Shown here piece after piece: positions 8,382 to 17,206 of a stretch of 64,000 nt of DNA. Source of the stretch: Candidatus Rokuibacteriota bacterium (GTDB lineage: Bacteria > Methylomirabilota > Methylomirabilia > Rokubacteriales > CSP1-6); NCBI GenBank assembly GCA_016200085.1, contig JACQFL010000018.1:112006-176005 (forward strand). The letters are read 5' to 3'. Position 1 is the first letter of the stretch; each line of letters opens with the position of its first letter. The position numbers and the translations under genes were made by a program. The notes beneath the pieces were generated by a model. It was given only the letters and a program-made list of their open reading frames with translations. It was not told where the DNA came from and did not search any database.

Positions 8382-9632
8382 ATGCACATCAAAGCCGGCG
8401 CCCTTTTTCTCATCCTGGTCACCCTCAGCCTGCTTGCTCTGTTTGGAACCGTGGCGGCGCAGTCACCGGAGACTCTTCGCGTCGCTCTGTATCCATACGT
8501 GCCGAAGGGCCGCGAGCTCTTCTTCAAGCTCGAGGCCGCGTTCGAAGCCGCCCACCCTGGGGTGAACGTCGAACTCGTCGAATCGAAGCCGCTTCTCGAG
8601 GACTACTACAAGGACGGCCTTCTGAAGGCCGACGCGGACATCTACGAAATCGACACCGTGCTCCTCCCCGACATGATCCGTGCCGGGAAGATCGCGCCGC
8701 TCACCCTCCCGAACGCCGACTTCGTTCCGGAGGCCCGTCAGGCGGTGCAGTTCAACGGCTCGACCTGGGCCGTTCCGCACTGGATCTGCGGCAATTTCCT
8801 TTTCTACGCGAAGGGCGACGAGGCGGTCAAGAAGGCAAAGACCTGGGAAGAGCTCGTGGCCGCGTTCGGCGCAAACACCGCCTGGTTTGTGGATCTCAAG
8901 GGCACCTCCACACTCGGCGAGTGGTACCTCACCGTGATCGCCGGTCTCGACGGAGATGCGGCGAGCGTCCTGAATCGACTGCAATCCTCCTCGCTCGACC
9001 CTGCTGCCATACAGAAACTCCAGGCGCTTCTCGGGCCATGCCCGGCCGGTTACTGCCGAAGCCGAGCCCTTCACGACCGCACCGGCTACTACGCACGGCA
9101 ATTTGCGCGCGGCAGGGCACGCGCCTACATCGGCTACTCGGAGACGCTCCACTATGCGCTCCAAGAGATCGCCGACAACTGCGGCGTGACTGACGGATGC
9201 CGCAGAGCTGACGAGATAGCGGTACGCGCGCTCCCCGTGCTCTTGCCGCAAGGGAAGCCGGTGGGATGGGTCGATGGACTCGGAATCTCGGCGGCGCTCA
9301 CGGGCCGGAAGAAGGACTTGGCGCGAGAATTCATCGAGTTCGCCGCCTCCTGGCAGGCGTACCAGCTGATCTTGAACACCGAGACGGGGACAGCTCCTCG
9401 CTACCTCTTGCCCGCGCTGCGCCTTTCGACCCGGAACCCGGAACTCGACCCACCCCTCTACAAAACGCTCTATGCAGCGTTCGGTATGCGATTGATCCTG
9501 ACCGCCGAGGGGCTCAACAAGGCCCTCCGGGACCGCGGGGAAGCGCTCGACTGTGTGCTTCCGCCTGAACGTGGAGACGCGAAGTGGGCGCAGCGATGCC
9601 AGAACGTTTCATCGCCCTCGCCGCGGCAATGA
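8382..9632 (+). CDS. Thiamine pyridinylase (thiaminase I), secreted
   Basis: A 416-residue protein with a signal peptide ending near AAQ-S (residue ~27) and a bilobed periplasmic-binding-protein-like fold. Thiaminase I (EC 2.5.1.2) cleaves thiamine by base exchange through a catalytic cysteine. Here the segment VPHWICGNFLFY places Cys136 (about 110 in the mature protein) where the Bacillus enzyme has Cys113 in a QILCTNLLFY context. Other matching segments are RVALYPYVPKGRE near the mature N-terminus, RARAYIGYSETL, and LLPALRL near the C-terminus. Transport-type binding proteins lack that cysteine motif. An AGGAGA-like site precedes the ATG. The gene stands alone, with no thiamine-pathway genes nearby. 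Confidence 0.83.
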   Translation: MHIKAGALFLILVTLSLLALFGTVAAQSPETLRVALYPYVPKGRELFFKLEAAFEAAHPGVNVELVESKPLLEDYYKDGLLKADADIYEIDTVLLPDMIRAGKIAPLTLPNADFVPEARQAVQFNGSTWAVPHWICGNFLFYAKGDEAVKKAKTWEELVAAFGANTAWFVDLKGTSTLGEWYLTVIAGLDGDAASVLNRLQSSSLDPAAIQKLQALLGPCPAGYCRSRALHDRTGYYARQFARGRARAYIGYSETLHYALQEIADNCGVTDGCRRADEIAVRALPVLLPQGKPVGWVDGLGISAALTGRKKDLAREFIEFAASWQAYQLILNTETGTAPRYLLPALRLSTRNPELDPPLYKTLYAAFGMRLILTAEGLNKALRDRGEALDCVLPPERGDAKWAQRCQNVSSPSPRQ

Positions 9633-9683
9633 AGGATTCGGCCGACCACATCGGCGGTGCCTCGAGCTCGGGAGGGACGCCCG

Positions 9684-10406
9684 ATGCCTCGCAGTAAGCG
9701 GAGGAGTTCAGGACGGCCGAGAGCGCGCGGGGCCTCTTCCAAAAAGAGGCGCAGGGCAGCGCCCTCTCTGCTCATTCTCGAGTGCGATCCGGAGAAACTC
9801 CCAGCAGAGCCGACTTCGTTCGGGGAGGACCTGGAGTCGGTCGTAAAGAGTTTCGTCCCTCGTGGCCGGCCAATGCGGATCCTAGCGAAGACTCGGCCGC
9901 AGCTCCTGGCAGACCTCGGTCGACTGAAGATTGAGATCGGCCGTTTTCAAATGGTGGCCATCGTTGCACACAGCAACGTATCCGGGGTGGGGCTTACGGC
10001 AGACAGCGCCGTGTCCTGGGAGGTGCTGAGCCACTGGCTCTTACCGTTCTCTCCAAAGGTCGTCATTCTCGTCGCGTGTGAGGCCGGCCGCTGGGTGGCG
10101 GCCCGAGCTCTGTTCGAGGGCATCCCGACGCTGAAGGAAGTCTACGGGTCGCCGGTCCTCATCAATGATCGGCAAGCAGCGGCCATCAAGCTGCTCGTCC
10201 CCTACTTGCTCTCCAGTAAGCGGCTGACGGTCGAGGGGCTAAGGATGGGGCAGTTTGTGAACTTCCTCCTTACCCGCGGGATTGTGCTTCGGCGAACGCG
10301 GCGGGACTTTCGGGAGCCGGGTGCCCTCGAGGGTCCTGCATGGACTGCCGGGGAAGAGTTACTGAAGGCCGCACTCGAGCAGCTCGTGAGTACCGTCCGC
10401 CCGTGA
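9684..10406 (+). CDS. Possible CHAT/caspase-like protease
   Basis: A 240-residue protein with a strongly basic N-terminus (about 25 residues rich in Arg/Lys/Ser). The centre has a His-then-Cys arrangement typical of CHAT/caspase-like folds: MVAIVAHSNVSG (His96) followed ~35 residues later by VVILVACEAGRW (Cys132), resembling the GHG and LNACESG motifs. This is a motif-level resemblance only. I chose ATG 9684 because GGAGG lies eight bases upstream; a GTG at 9657 is the alternative. The next gene encodes a coiled-coil/TPR membrane protein and may be its partner. CHAT proteases with repeat proteins occur in bacterial defence, which makes the pair a candidate. Confidence 0.5.
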   Translation: MPRSKRRSSGRPRARGASSKKRRRAAPSLLILECDPEKLPAEPTSFGEDLESVVKSFVPRGRPMRILAKTRPQLLADLGRLKIEIGRFQMVAIVAHSNVSGVGLTADSAVSWEVLSHWLLPFSPKVVILVACEAGRWVAARALFEGIPTLKEVYGSPVLINDRQAAAIKLLVPYLLSSKRLTVEGLRMGQFVNFLLTRGIVLRRTRRDFREPGALEGPAWTAGEELLKAALEQLVSTVRP

Positions 10407-10452
10407 GGCAAGTCAAGTTCCCGAGTATCGGCGCTCACGAAGGATAGCGGCG

Positions 10453-11973
10453 GTGAATGAGCGAGACAGGCCGAACATCCGAGACGTAGTCGAGGAGGCT
10501 GCTCGTGCTCTGGCCGAGGAGCAAGCGAAGGTCACCCGCGGCGAGGCTGCGTCTACGAGGGCGCGCGTGGTAGCAAGCGCCGAATGGCTGACCGAGCAGC
10601 AGCAGCGGAACTTCGAGGATGTCCGAGCCGAGGTTGCTGACCTTGGCTCGACGATCGCCGAGTCAGCAGAGGGGATTCAAAGGGGATTTGTCTCACTCGA
10701 CCATCGTCTTGAGGTGACTAGGAGCGAGATCGGCCAGATTCGGGAGTCCCTCAACGAGGGACCTCAGGCTAGGCGGGCGCGGGAATTTCTCGAGCGCGGC
10801 GAGCACGCGATGAAGAGCGGCTTCGCCGAGGAGGCCATCAGGTGCTTCCTGGAAGTCGAAAGGCTCACCTTTGAAGAGTATCGAGCCTACGTCTATCTGG
10901 CTGAGCTGTTTCTCCGGCGTAATGAGGTGGCGAAAGCGCTCGAGTATCTTGATAAGACTGTGAAGTTTGCGCGATCGGCTGCACCGCCGACGGCGGCGAA
11001 GGCATTGACCGCGGCGGCGAGCCTTCACGAAGGGCGCGGTGATCTCGCGCGCGCCTATGAGAATGCGAGCGAGGCCCGCCGGTTGGATCCGCTCGACCCG
11101 AAAATAGCGCACGTGCACGCGCAACTGGCGGCGCGGCGTGGCCGCCATGACGATGCGCTTCATTCGCTGCGGGATCTCTTCCGCCAGCGGCCCTACACGT
11201 CGTTTACGGTCTCTCGGGAGAGCGAGTTTGGACCGATCCGGGACCGTGTCCTCACGCTGATCGACGAGCTGCGCGGGGAGACCACTGCCAGAGTCGAGAA
11301 GTTGCTCGCAACCGTGGAGACGGTGCGGCATGAGATCGCCGTTCTCCTCGGCATACGTTCGGGAGATCTCGTCGATCCGATCGAGAGCGCATGCTACCGC
11401 GTCCGCACGGTTCTCAATCGGGGATCCTACCTCGATGCGGCAGATGCGGAGAGACTCGGGAGGCGCGTGCGTCGCGAGACCTGGGGCGCCCTTGTAGAGG
11501 CGTATGATCGCCGCCTCGCGGAGTTGCACGAGGAAGACGCAAGGCTTTCCGCCGAGGTCAACGATGCTGAGTATCGGGCGGGACACACGATCTGGGAGTA
11601 CAGCGGCCGTGGGTTCTTGGTCTGGTGGTTATCGTCGTTCCTGTACGTCGGGCTGGGCCTTCTTCTCCTTCCCGCGATGCGGTATGTCGTGTTCTTGCTG
11701 ATGCGGCCTCAGACGACGCAGGAGATGTGGAACGCGGGCACGCTTGTGACGTTCGTCTTCTTCGCGTTGGTTGCGGTTGGCGCTATTCTCACCGGACTTT
11801 TCGCGACGAAATGGTCCCGTCGGCGAGCCGGTGACCGATTTCGAGGGGCAGCGCGCCGGGCCAGCCGAGAGCGTGAGGCAGTGAGGGACAAGGTTGGCGA
11901 ACTCGCGGTCAAGAGAGCGCAGGTAATCCGCGAGGAAGGCATAGAACCACGCCGGGGAGACTTGCCTAGTTGA
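10453..11973 (+). CDS. Coiled-coil/TPR protein with two membrane segments
   Basis: A 506-residue protein starting at GTG. Residues ~1-110 are predicted coiled coil (alternating charged heptads, with LDHRLEVTRSEIGQIRESL). Residues ~110-250 contain TPR-like helices (ARREFLERG-type starts, AYVYLAELFLRRNEVAKALEYL, AAASLHEGRGDLARAYENASEA). Residues ~390-460 carry two hydrophobic segments (FLVWWLSSFLYVGLGLLLL and TLVTFVFFALVAVGAIL), and a basic coiled tail follows. The family is not recognised. Architecture and position after the CHAT-like gene suggest a membrane-anchored scaffold or sensor; this is inference. Confidence 0.65.
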   Translation: MNERDRPNIRDVVEEAARALAEEQAKVTRGEAASTRARVVASAEWLTEQQQRNFEDVRAEVADLGSTIAESAEGIQRGFVSLDHRLEVTRSEIGQIRESLNEGPQARRAREFLERGEHAMKSGFAEEAIRCFLEVERLTFEEYRAYVYLAELFLRRNEVAKALEYLDKTVKFARSAAPPTAAKALTAAASLHEGRGDLARAYENASEARRLDPLDPKIAHVHAQLAARRGRHDDALHSLRDLFRQRPYTSFTVSRESEFGPIRDRVLTLIDELRGETTARVEKLLATVETVRHEIAVLLGIRSGDLVDPIESACYRVRTVLNRGSYLDAADAERLGRRVRRETWGALVEAYDRRLAELHEEDARLSAEVNDAEYRAGHTIWEYSGRGFLVWWLSSFLYVGLGLLLLPAMRYVVFLLMRPQTTQEMWNAGTLVTFVFFALVAVGAILTGLFATKWSRRRAGDRFRGAARRASREREAVRDKVGELAVKRAQVIREEGIEPRRGDLPS

Positions 11974-12046
11974 GCCAGCGTCAAAACACCGCCGTCCAGC
12001 AGTTGTCCACATTTACAAGTTTGCTGCTTTTCTCAATACTGAAAGG

Positions 12047-12760
12047 ATGGAGCAGTTTGACGGACAATCGCGCCTCCCTCGCGGCGAAAAACCAGAGCGA
12101 GAAGCAAGACCCGCGGAGACGGAACAGAGCGTCGCGCTTGAGCGCCAACTGACGGAGGAGAAACGGCGAATAGGCGACTTCGAGCTCTCCGGCGATCTGG
12201 GCGAAGACGCGAGAGCCTTCCTTGAGGCGAGTGGCCATAGCTATCATCGCATGATGATCGAGTTGCAAGGGATATCACCGGAGGTGGCAGTGCGGGATCT
12301 GCGTGACACGATGTCGCAGGCGCTTGTCCATCGGAGGGAGCCAAAGCCGGTCGCGCAACGCGATCCTGAACACCGCGCCAAGCATCTTCTCAGTTATGAG
12401 TTGCCTGAGACCCATGTTGCGGTGATCAACAAGATCCTCTCGGAGCGCCGATCCGGATCGTCTGGACGGGCGGGAGCGCCACCGGCAATTGAAGCACCGA
12501 GAAGAGGAGGAGAGACGCGCCAAGAGTCGCTCGAGAAAACGCGCGAGGATTGGGTCAATGTACGCCGGGCGGCCACGGCGGCGCGAGACCTCGAGGTAGC
12601 GATTGACGCCATCAATCCGGAACAAACACCGTTCCGGCACATGTTGGAAAACATGAGGAAGCGCCTCGAAGAGCACGTCGTGATGAATGAGGTCGCGGCG
12701 GAGTTCGGATCGCAGTTAACGAGGCAGCTGAGGGAATCGGAGCGTGCAGGGGAGAGCTAG
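12047..12760 (+). CDS. Hypothetical charged helical protein
   Basis: A 237-residue, very charged, probably all-helical protein, with GAAAGG just before its ATG. Segments such as LERQLTEEKRRIGDFEL and MLENMRKRLEEHVVMNEVAAEF suggest coiled coil. No catalytic motif, membrane segment or cysteine cluster is visible. It is the last gene of the rightward run starting at 9684 and is followed by a strong hairpin terminator at 12875. Confidence 0.5.
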   Translation: MEQFDGQSRLPRGEKPEREARPAETEQSVALERQLTEEKRRIGDFELSGDLGEDARAFLEASGHSYHRMMIELQGISPEVAVRDLRDTMSQALVHRREPKPVAQRDPEHRAKHLLSYELPETHVAVINKILSERRSGSSGRAGAPPAIEAPRRGGETRQESLEKTREDWVNVRRAATAARDLEVAIDAINPEQTPFRHMLENMRKRLEEHVVMNEVAAEFGSQLTRQLRESERAGES

Positions 12761-13114
12761 AGAATGGGTTTCTGAAGGGGTTCTGAAGGATCTCTGAGGG
12801 GACGCGGACCCAAGTCTCTAAGGGGGCTGTTTTTTGTTTTGGAACCGCCCGGATGGTCGGCTAGACTGGCTTGCGGCGCCTCTTTTCAAAGAGGCGCCGT
12901 TTCTATTGGTGCCTATAATTTCCCGGTTGGCCCGGCCCTGTCAAGGTTCTGAAAAGGATACGTCGCAGCGAGCATTGTCCGAGCCCCGGGCACGCTTTAT
13001 TTGAGCTCGATTGAAGGCCGGGGAAAATGTGCGGTCACGCCCTGCCGAAACCCACCGGTGAGAGAGTGCTTTTTCCGCATCATTCATTCTCGGTCGGGTT
13101 CGCTTCCGCGGAAT
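12761..13114. other. Intergenic region with T-run and hairpin terminator
   Basis: This 354-base gap lies between a rightward gene and a leftward membrane-protein gene (convergent). It contains degenerate direct repeats of the kind TTCTGAAGG near 12770-12800, a T-rich run near 12828-12838, and the perfect hairpin annotated at 12875-12898. I see no credible gene in the rest. Confidence 0.6.
12875..12898 (+). terminator. Perfect hairpin, likely bidirectional terminator
   Basis: GGCGCCTCTTT and AAAGAGGCGCC pair perfectly (11 bp) around a two-base loop, followed by GTTTCT. It separates convergent genes and probably ends the 9.7-12.8 kb transcript. Similar GGCGCC-CTTT/AAAG hairpins occur near 19892. 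Confidence 0.6.
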
Positions 13115-13681
13115 TCACGAAGTTTCGTACTGGCTGAGAATTCGGTCCCGACGCCCAATCGTGTTCCACCTTACACACAACCCCGCATAACCAAGAAGAG
13201 AGAGGAACTCGGCGGCATGAACCCAGAACGTCCACTTCTGCCACATGTACGCTCTCACCGCCATTGCACAAAAAAGGACTGCGGCCGCCACGAAAAAAAG
13301 GTAAAAGCCCACTTGGACGATACCCGTAGGGCTAGATATATACTTGAATAGCCTTCCACCCTCCCAATCAAGCAACACTGCGTCTTTACCGAGCAACGAC
13401 TTTAGTCGGGTTTCGATGACCTGGCAGTACGCCCCGTGCACGTTCGCTGAGGCAGTCTTGAGCAGATGCACAGACGCGGACATGAACATCAAAGACGGTA
13501 TAAGAAAAAGCAGTCTCTCATCTCTTGACAGGCTGGCGAGCGCGATTGCGCCGCCGATCATCGACACGCCGGTTTTGAAGTTCGTATCCATGGAATTGAG
13601 GAGATCGCGGATTTCTTGACGAATCGCATTATATTCCATCTGCAACGTTGAGACGACGTTCGGATCTACCAGTTGGCTCAT
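13115..13681 (-). CDS. Hypothetical integral membrane protein
   Basis: A 188-residue protein with about four hydrophobic segments (GVSMIGGAIALASL, LLFLIPSLMFMSASVHLL, VGFYLFFVAAAVLFCAMAV, FLSLLGYAGLCV). I chose the ATG at 13681, preceded by GGAGGGG, over an upstream in-frame start at 13717. No family is recognised. It sits downstream of the GNAT gene on the same strand. Confidence 0.6.
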   Translation of the reverse strand: MSQLVDPNVVSTLQMEYNAIRQEIRDLLNSMDTNFKTGVSMIGGAIALASLSRDERLLFLIPSLMFMSASVHLLKTASANVHGAYCQVIETRLKSLLGKDAVLLDWEGGRLFKYISSPTGIVQVGFYLFFVAAAVLFCAMAVRAYMWQKWTFWVHAAEFLSLLGYAGLCVRWNTIGRRDRILSQYETS

Positions 13682-13735
13682 ATGGCCCCTCCATCGTCCG
13701 ACGTGTGCAGCTTCCAAGCCGGCGAATCCGGATGT

Positions 13736-14296
13736 TTAGAAGCCAACTTCGATTTTCAGGTAGTACTCGTTACCCCATCGCTCGCTCCACTTCTGGTCAA
13801 ACACGCTGACCTCGGCCGTACTGAGCAGCGGCCGGACGAGCGTTAGCGTGCGATCGACGCACTTCCACCAAATAACGAAACGCGAGATTCCACGAGGGGA
13901 GGCAGTACTGAGTACAAGGTGGTTGAAGAACTCGAGAAGCATCCGGCCTACCCGTGTTCCCTGATGGCTCTGAATGACGCCAACTCGGCTCAAATACACG
14001 TAGGGACCGTCACCGGGTGGTAGCTTGTGGGCCGTCGGAGCGTCGTCTTCGAATCGATAACGTAGAACGCCAAGGATCTCATCGTGCCGCTCATCTACCA
14101 GGAGATAGGCGAAGGTCAGAGGGTTACCGGACCGGTCCTTTCGCCAGTAGTCGCGCAGCGTGCTGTAGTCGTCGGGATCGTCATACGTATCGAAGTCATG
14201 GAAGCCGGTTATGAAGGCTCGATCGGCATCATCATCATCGATGCGACGAAGGACGTAATGACATGCGGGATCGAGCCAGCTCATGCACGTCTCCAA
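13736..14296 (-). CDS. GNAT-family acetyltransferase-like protein
   Basis: A 186-residue protein. The central segment YLSRVGVIQSHQGTRVGRMLLEFF has the beta4-turn-alpha3 signature of GNAT enzymes (V-x-x-x-x-Q-G-x-x-x-G binding the acetyl-CoA pyrophosphate). The N-terminal half has the usual strand pattern, including a LGVLRYRFED strand. The substrate cannot be told. An alternative start is the ATG at 14284. Transcription of the upstream zinc-finger gene should stop at the hairpin at 14344, so this gene probably has its own promoter. Confidence 0.7.
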   Translation of the reverse strand: METCMSWLDPACHYVLRRIDDDDADRAFITGFHDFDTYDDPDDYSTLRDYWRKDRSGNPLTFAYLLVDERHDEILGVLRYRFEDDAPTAHKLPPGDGPYVYLSRVGVIQSHQGTRVGRMLLEFFNHLVLSTASPRGISRFVIWWKCVDRTLTLVRPLLSTAEVSVFDQKWSERWGNEYYLKIEVGF

Positions 14297-14343
14297 AGCG
14301 TCCTAGGGGGAGAGCCTTCGCCGAAAATCAAGAGGAAGAAAAA

Positions 14344-14373
14344 GCCCCATTCGGCCGGGATTCCGAATGGGGC
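14344..14373 (-). terminator. Intrinsic terminator of the leftward small zinc-finger gene
   Basis: GCCCCATTCGG at 14344-14354 pairs with CCGAATGGGGC at 14363-14373 (11 bp, 8-base loop). Read on the minus strand the stem is followed by a TTTTTCTTCC run, so it terminates leftward transcription coming from 14664. Confidence 0.75.
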
Positions 14374-14400
14374 ATCTGCTGTATCAGGCTGTGACGGAAG

Positions 14401-14664
14401 CTATCGCGCGCGGCGGATCAAGGTGCCCAGTCGTTGGAGCCCGCGAACGAACATCCCCGGGGCGACAGGCGGCTGGGTGATGTCACTGCTCTCTGCGGCG
14501 CCAACCTGAGCGCCACCACTGTCGAGGATATCGCCGAGCGCTCCCATGGAGCATCCAAAGTGCGCCTGACGATTCCCACTTGCCTTGACGTGGGGCGTTC
14601 CTGGACGAACCGGATTGCCACACCGGAAGCAAACTGGCTCAGCGGACACGGTAAGTCGAGTCAT
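14401..14664 (-). CDS. Small putative zinc-finger protein
   Basis: An 87-residue protein from the ATG at 14664, preceded by GGTGGGAG. It contains CFRCG, then HVKASGNRQAHFGC, giving a plausible Cys-Cys...His-Cys metal site in the first 45 residues; the C-terminal part is low complexity. No family name can be given. The terminator just downstream supports a real leftward gene. Confidence 0.5.
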   Translation of the reverse strand: MTRLTVSAEPVCFRCGNPVRPGTPHVKASGNRQAHFGCSMGALGDILDSGGAQVGAAESSDITQPPVAPGMFVRGLQRLGTLIRRAR

Positions 14665-14869
14665 CATTGCTCCCACCAAGCTTCGCGCCAAGTGAACGAT
14701 CCTGTCAAGCGATCTCGCAACAGCTAGGACGTAAAGCGCGTGCTGTTTCACCCGTTCACCCCCGGGCTCGCGGGGGCGAAGCTACCCTCTTCCCGGACAG
14801 GCGAGAGAGCAACCTTCGCCTGCCAGGCGAGCGTTCCGTAAGTATCGGTACTGGTTACTAATTTACTCC

Positions 14870-15095
14870 CTAAGGCACCGGCCCGCAAGGAGAGCTGCCG
14901 GAGGACCGGGAAAGGATCGAGGGGTCGGGATTCATCCCGGACACGTCGCCGTAGGCGACGACGCCCTCGACATAGAGCGCTCGACGCCCGAGCACGGTAC
15001 TCACCTGGCGCCGGGTCCATGACTGCCCGTTTCTTCGCCGGAAGCCCCTGGCGTTGAGGGCCTTGGCGATCGTGGATTTTGACTCGCGGTTCTTC
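14870..15095 (-). pseudogene. C-terminal fragment of a serine recombinase
   Basis: Read on the minus strand, about 70 codons encode ESKSTIAKALNARGFRRRNG, then a SWTRRQVSTVL segment and a VEGVVAYGD segment before a TAG stop. This matches the recombinase-domain segment of the intact recombinase at 19066-19860 (SAIAKGLEADDLIRRNGKPW, TRRQVSAVLHRKDLYQHGVI). There is no N-terminal catalytic domain; the frame runs into the unrelated EamA gene. It is a decayed remnant of an earlier integration or inversion event. Confidence 0.75.
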
Positions 15096-16070
15096 TCAGA
15101 GGACGTGCTCAGGGAAAGCCGCGCGGATGGCGCGCTGTCGGGCGAGCCCCGCTGCGATGGCGACGACGGCGTAGAGGATCGCGGCCGTCAGGGAGTACGG
15201 CGACGCCGACAACCGCCCCTCGATGAGTTGGACAAAAAAGATGAGTACCGGTCCGGTGGCCAGCACCACGCGGACTGTGAGAGGCGAGGCAAGAGAGATC
15301 CCCACCTGGTTCACGTAGCTCGGGACGATGATGAGGAGCGAGGCGATCGCCATCACGGCATCGACCCACGAGAGTGCGGCGGGCAGGCCGGAAGGTGACA
15401 GTGATGCGAGCACCGCCGCAGCGAGGGCGGTGGCCGGGTAGCGCAGGGACAGCACGGCGCCCGGCGTGACCCCGGCGTCGTTCAGCTTCCGGCACAGCAT
15501 GGTGCTCACGGAGATCGCGATGCCTCCGCTCGCGGCGAGCATTACGCCGAGCGCGGTCGCGCCGACGGGCCGCGCTCCCGCTCCAGAAAGCCCGCCAAGC
15601 GCGACGGCCGCCCCGAAGACCAATGATACGAGCAGGCCACCGTAGATAGGGCGCTCCGCGCGCGTGAGCGAGACCGCTGGACTGGCGCCTCCGAGATGGC
15701 GGTCGATCCACACGACCGACAGAGGGCCGATCCCGGAGTAGAGGATCTGCACGAGCGACGGCTCGACGAGCCTCAGGGCATACAAGAACGCGAGCCAGGC
15801 AATCGCTGAACTTACGTTGACCCAGAAGAGGTCACGTGATCGGCGCCGGAGCACCGCGAGGCTGTCGCGGGAATATACAAACGCAGTAGGCAGGAATACG
15901 AGCGTGCAGAGGCTGAAGGCCACCATCGCTACGAGGAGCGGGCTGACCCGCTGAAACAGTCCGCCGAGATAAACGTCTCGCACGGCCGCGAGACCTACGA
16001 AGGCTACGGAGACAAGGAAGCCTGCCGCTTCTCGGCTTTGGTGCCATCCGCGCCGGCTGTCAGTCGACAT
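15096..16070 (-). CDS. EamA/DMT-family membrane transporter
   Basis: A 324-residue polytopic membrane protein with about ten hydrophobic helices in two related halves, as in EamA exporters of metabolites or amino acids. Characteristic pieces are the first-half helix pair WVNVSSAIAWLAFLYALRLVEPSLVQILYSGIGPL and the second-half GPVLIFFVQLIEGRLS. The start at 16070 (MSTDSRRG) leaves a 106-base divergent intergenic region with the LysR gene, which is the classical arrangement for a LysR-controlled exporter. Confidence 0.82.
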   Translation of the reverse strand: MSTDSRRGWHQSREAAGFLVSVAFVGLAAVRDVYLGGLFQRVSPLLVAMVAFSLCTLVFLPTAFVYSRDSLAVLRRRSRDLFWVNVSSAIAWLAFLYALRLVEPSLVQILYSGIGPLSVVWIDRHLGGASPAVSLTRAERPIYGGLLVSLVFGAAVALGGLSGAGARPVGATALGVMLAASGGIAISVSTMLCRKLNDAGVTPGAVLSLRYPATALAAAVLASLSPSGLPAALSWVDAVMAIASLLIIVPSYVNQVGISLASPLTVRVVLATGPVLIFFVQLIEGRLSASPYSLTAAILYAVVAIAAGLARQRAIRAAFPEHVL

Positions 16071-16176
16071 CGTCGTCTCGGCATCACAATGCAAGAAACA
16101 CGCTCTTGCGTCCAATGCATGGAAAACATAAGGTCTCCATAACGGGTAGCTATATACGCTGGCGGGCACGGTTCCC
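16071..16176. promoter_or_regulatory. Divergent promoter region between EamA and LysR genes
   Basis: A 106-base region between divergently transcribed genes. It is less GC-rich than its flanks and has AT-rich stretches (GGAAAACATAAGG, GTAGCTATATACGC) able to supply -10 elements. A LysR-type operator is expected here from the arrangement, but I could not single out one binding site. Confidence 0.45.
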
Positions 16177-17112
16177 ATGGAATTGAGGCATCTGCGGTAC
16201 TTCGTCGCGGTCGCGGACGCCGGCGGCGTGTCCCGCGCTGCGGCGCGGCTGAACATCAGCCAGCCCGCGCTCTCGCGACAAATCCGCGATCTCGAGACCG
16301 AACTGGGGCTGTCCTTATTCGATCGTCGCGGCGGGCGCCTCGTGTTGACTGGCGAAGGTGAAGACCTCTTGGCTCGCGGGCGCCAGCTCCTGACGGACGC
16401 TGATTCGTTCAGGGAGCGTGCCGGCGCCCTGCGAGGCGGGGACGCGGGAATTCTTCGCGTCGGCGTGGCGCCCCTCACGCTGGAGAGTCTCCTGCCGCCC
16501 TTCCTGATTCGCCACCAGCGTCGCCATCCGGGCATCGAGGTCCGCTTGGCTGAGGACAGCCCCAGTCGTCTCTTCGCTCGGCTTGAGCGCGGGGAACTGA
16601 GTCTCGCCGTTTCGTTCCCCGGGCACGAAGGCTTGGGCAGCCGGCTGCTCTTCCCGCTGTGTGCGCTCGCGGTGATGTCGGTGGATCACCGCCTTGGCCG
16701 GCGGGCGACCCTCGACGTCGCCGAGGTAGCGAAAGAGCGGCTGCTGCTCCTCAGCCGACAGTTCTTGACGCGGCAGTGGTTCGATACCGCGTGCCAGCGC
16801 GCCCATCTCCGACCGAAAGTGCTTCTCGAGAGCACGGCACCGCACGCGCTCATCGCATTGGCGCGGGTGGGTTACGGGATCGCGATCGTTCCTTCCCACA
16901 CCGAGTTCGATCGGCGCGGTTTGCGGACCGCCCCTCTGGTCCAGCGCGGGAAAGCGCTCGGCGCCTGGGCGGCGATCACCTGGGATCCCCACCGCTTCCA
17001 GCCGCCGTTCGTCGAACGGTTCGTCGACGAGCTCGCGGCGTACTCACGCCGTTCCTACCCGGGCAGAGGTCTCATGCGGGGGAGAATCCTGACCTCGATA
17101 CCAAAGAGATGA
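16177..17112 (+). CDS. LysR-type transcriptional regulator
   Basis: A 311-residue protein. The N-terminal winged helix-turn-helix is canonical: MELRHLRYFVAVADAGGVSR, AAARLNISQPALSRQIRDLE, LGLSLFDRRGGRLVLTGEGE. The C-terminal ~210 residues form the periplasmic-binding-protein-like effector domain (LRVGVAPLTLESLLPPFL, HPGIEVRLAED). It most likely controls the divergent EamA exporter gene. Confidence 0.92.
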   Translation: MELRHLRYFVAVADAGGVSRAAARLNISQPALSRQIRDLETELGLSLFDRRGGRLVLTGEGEDLLARGRQLLTDADSFRERAGALRGGDAGILRVGVAPLTLESLLPPFLIRHQRRHPGIEVRLAEDSPSRLFARLERGELSLAVSFPGHEGLGSRLLFPLCALAVMSVDHRLGRRATLDVAEVAKERLLLLSRQFLTRQWFDTACQRAHLRPKVLLESTAPHALIALARVGYGIAIVPSHTEFDRRGLRTAPLVQRGKALGAWAAITWDPHRFQPPFVERFVDELAAYSRRSYPGRGLMRGRILTSIPKR

Positions 17113-17206
17113 CCTACTTCGGTGGCCCTCCGCACAGTCGCTGAAAAACCCCGGCCCTTCCTTCGCTCTTGACCTTGCCCCCAGTGGCAGGGTTTACCGT
17201 GCGCTC

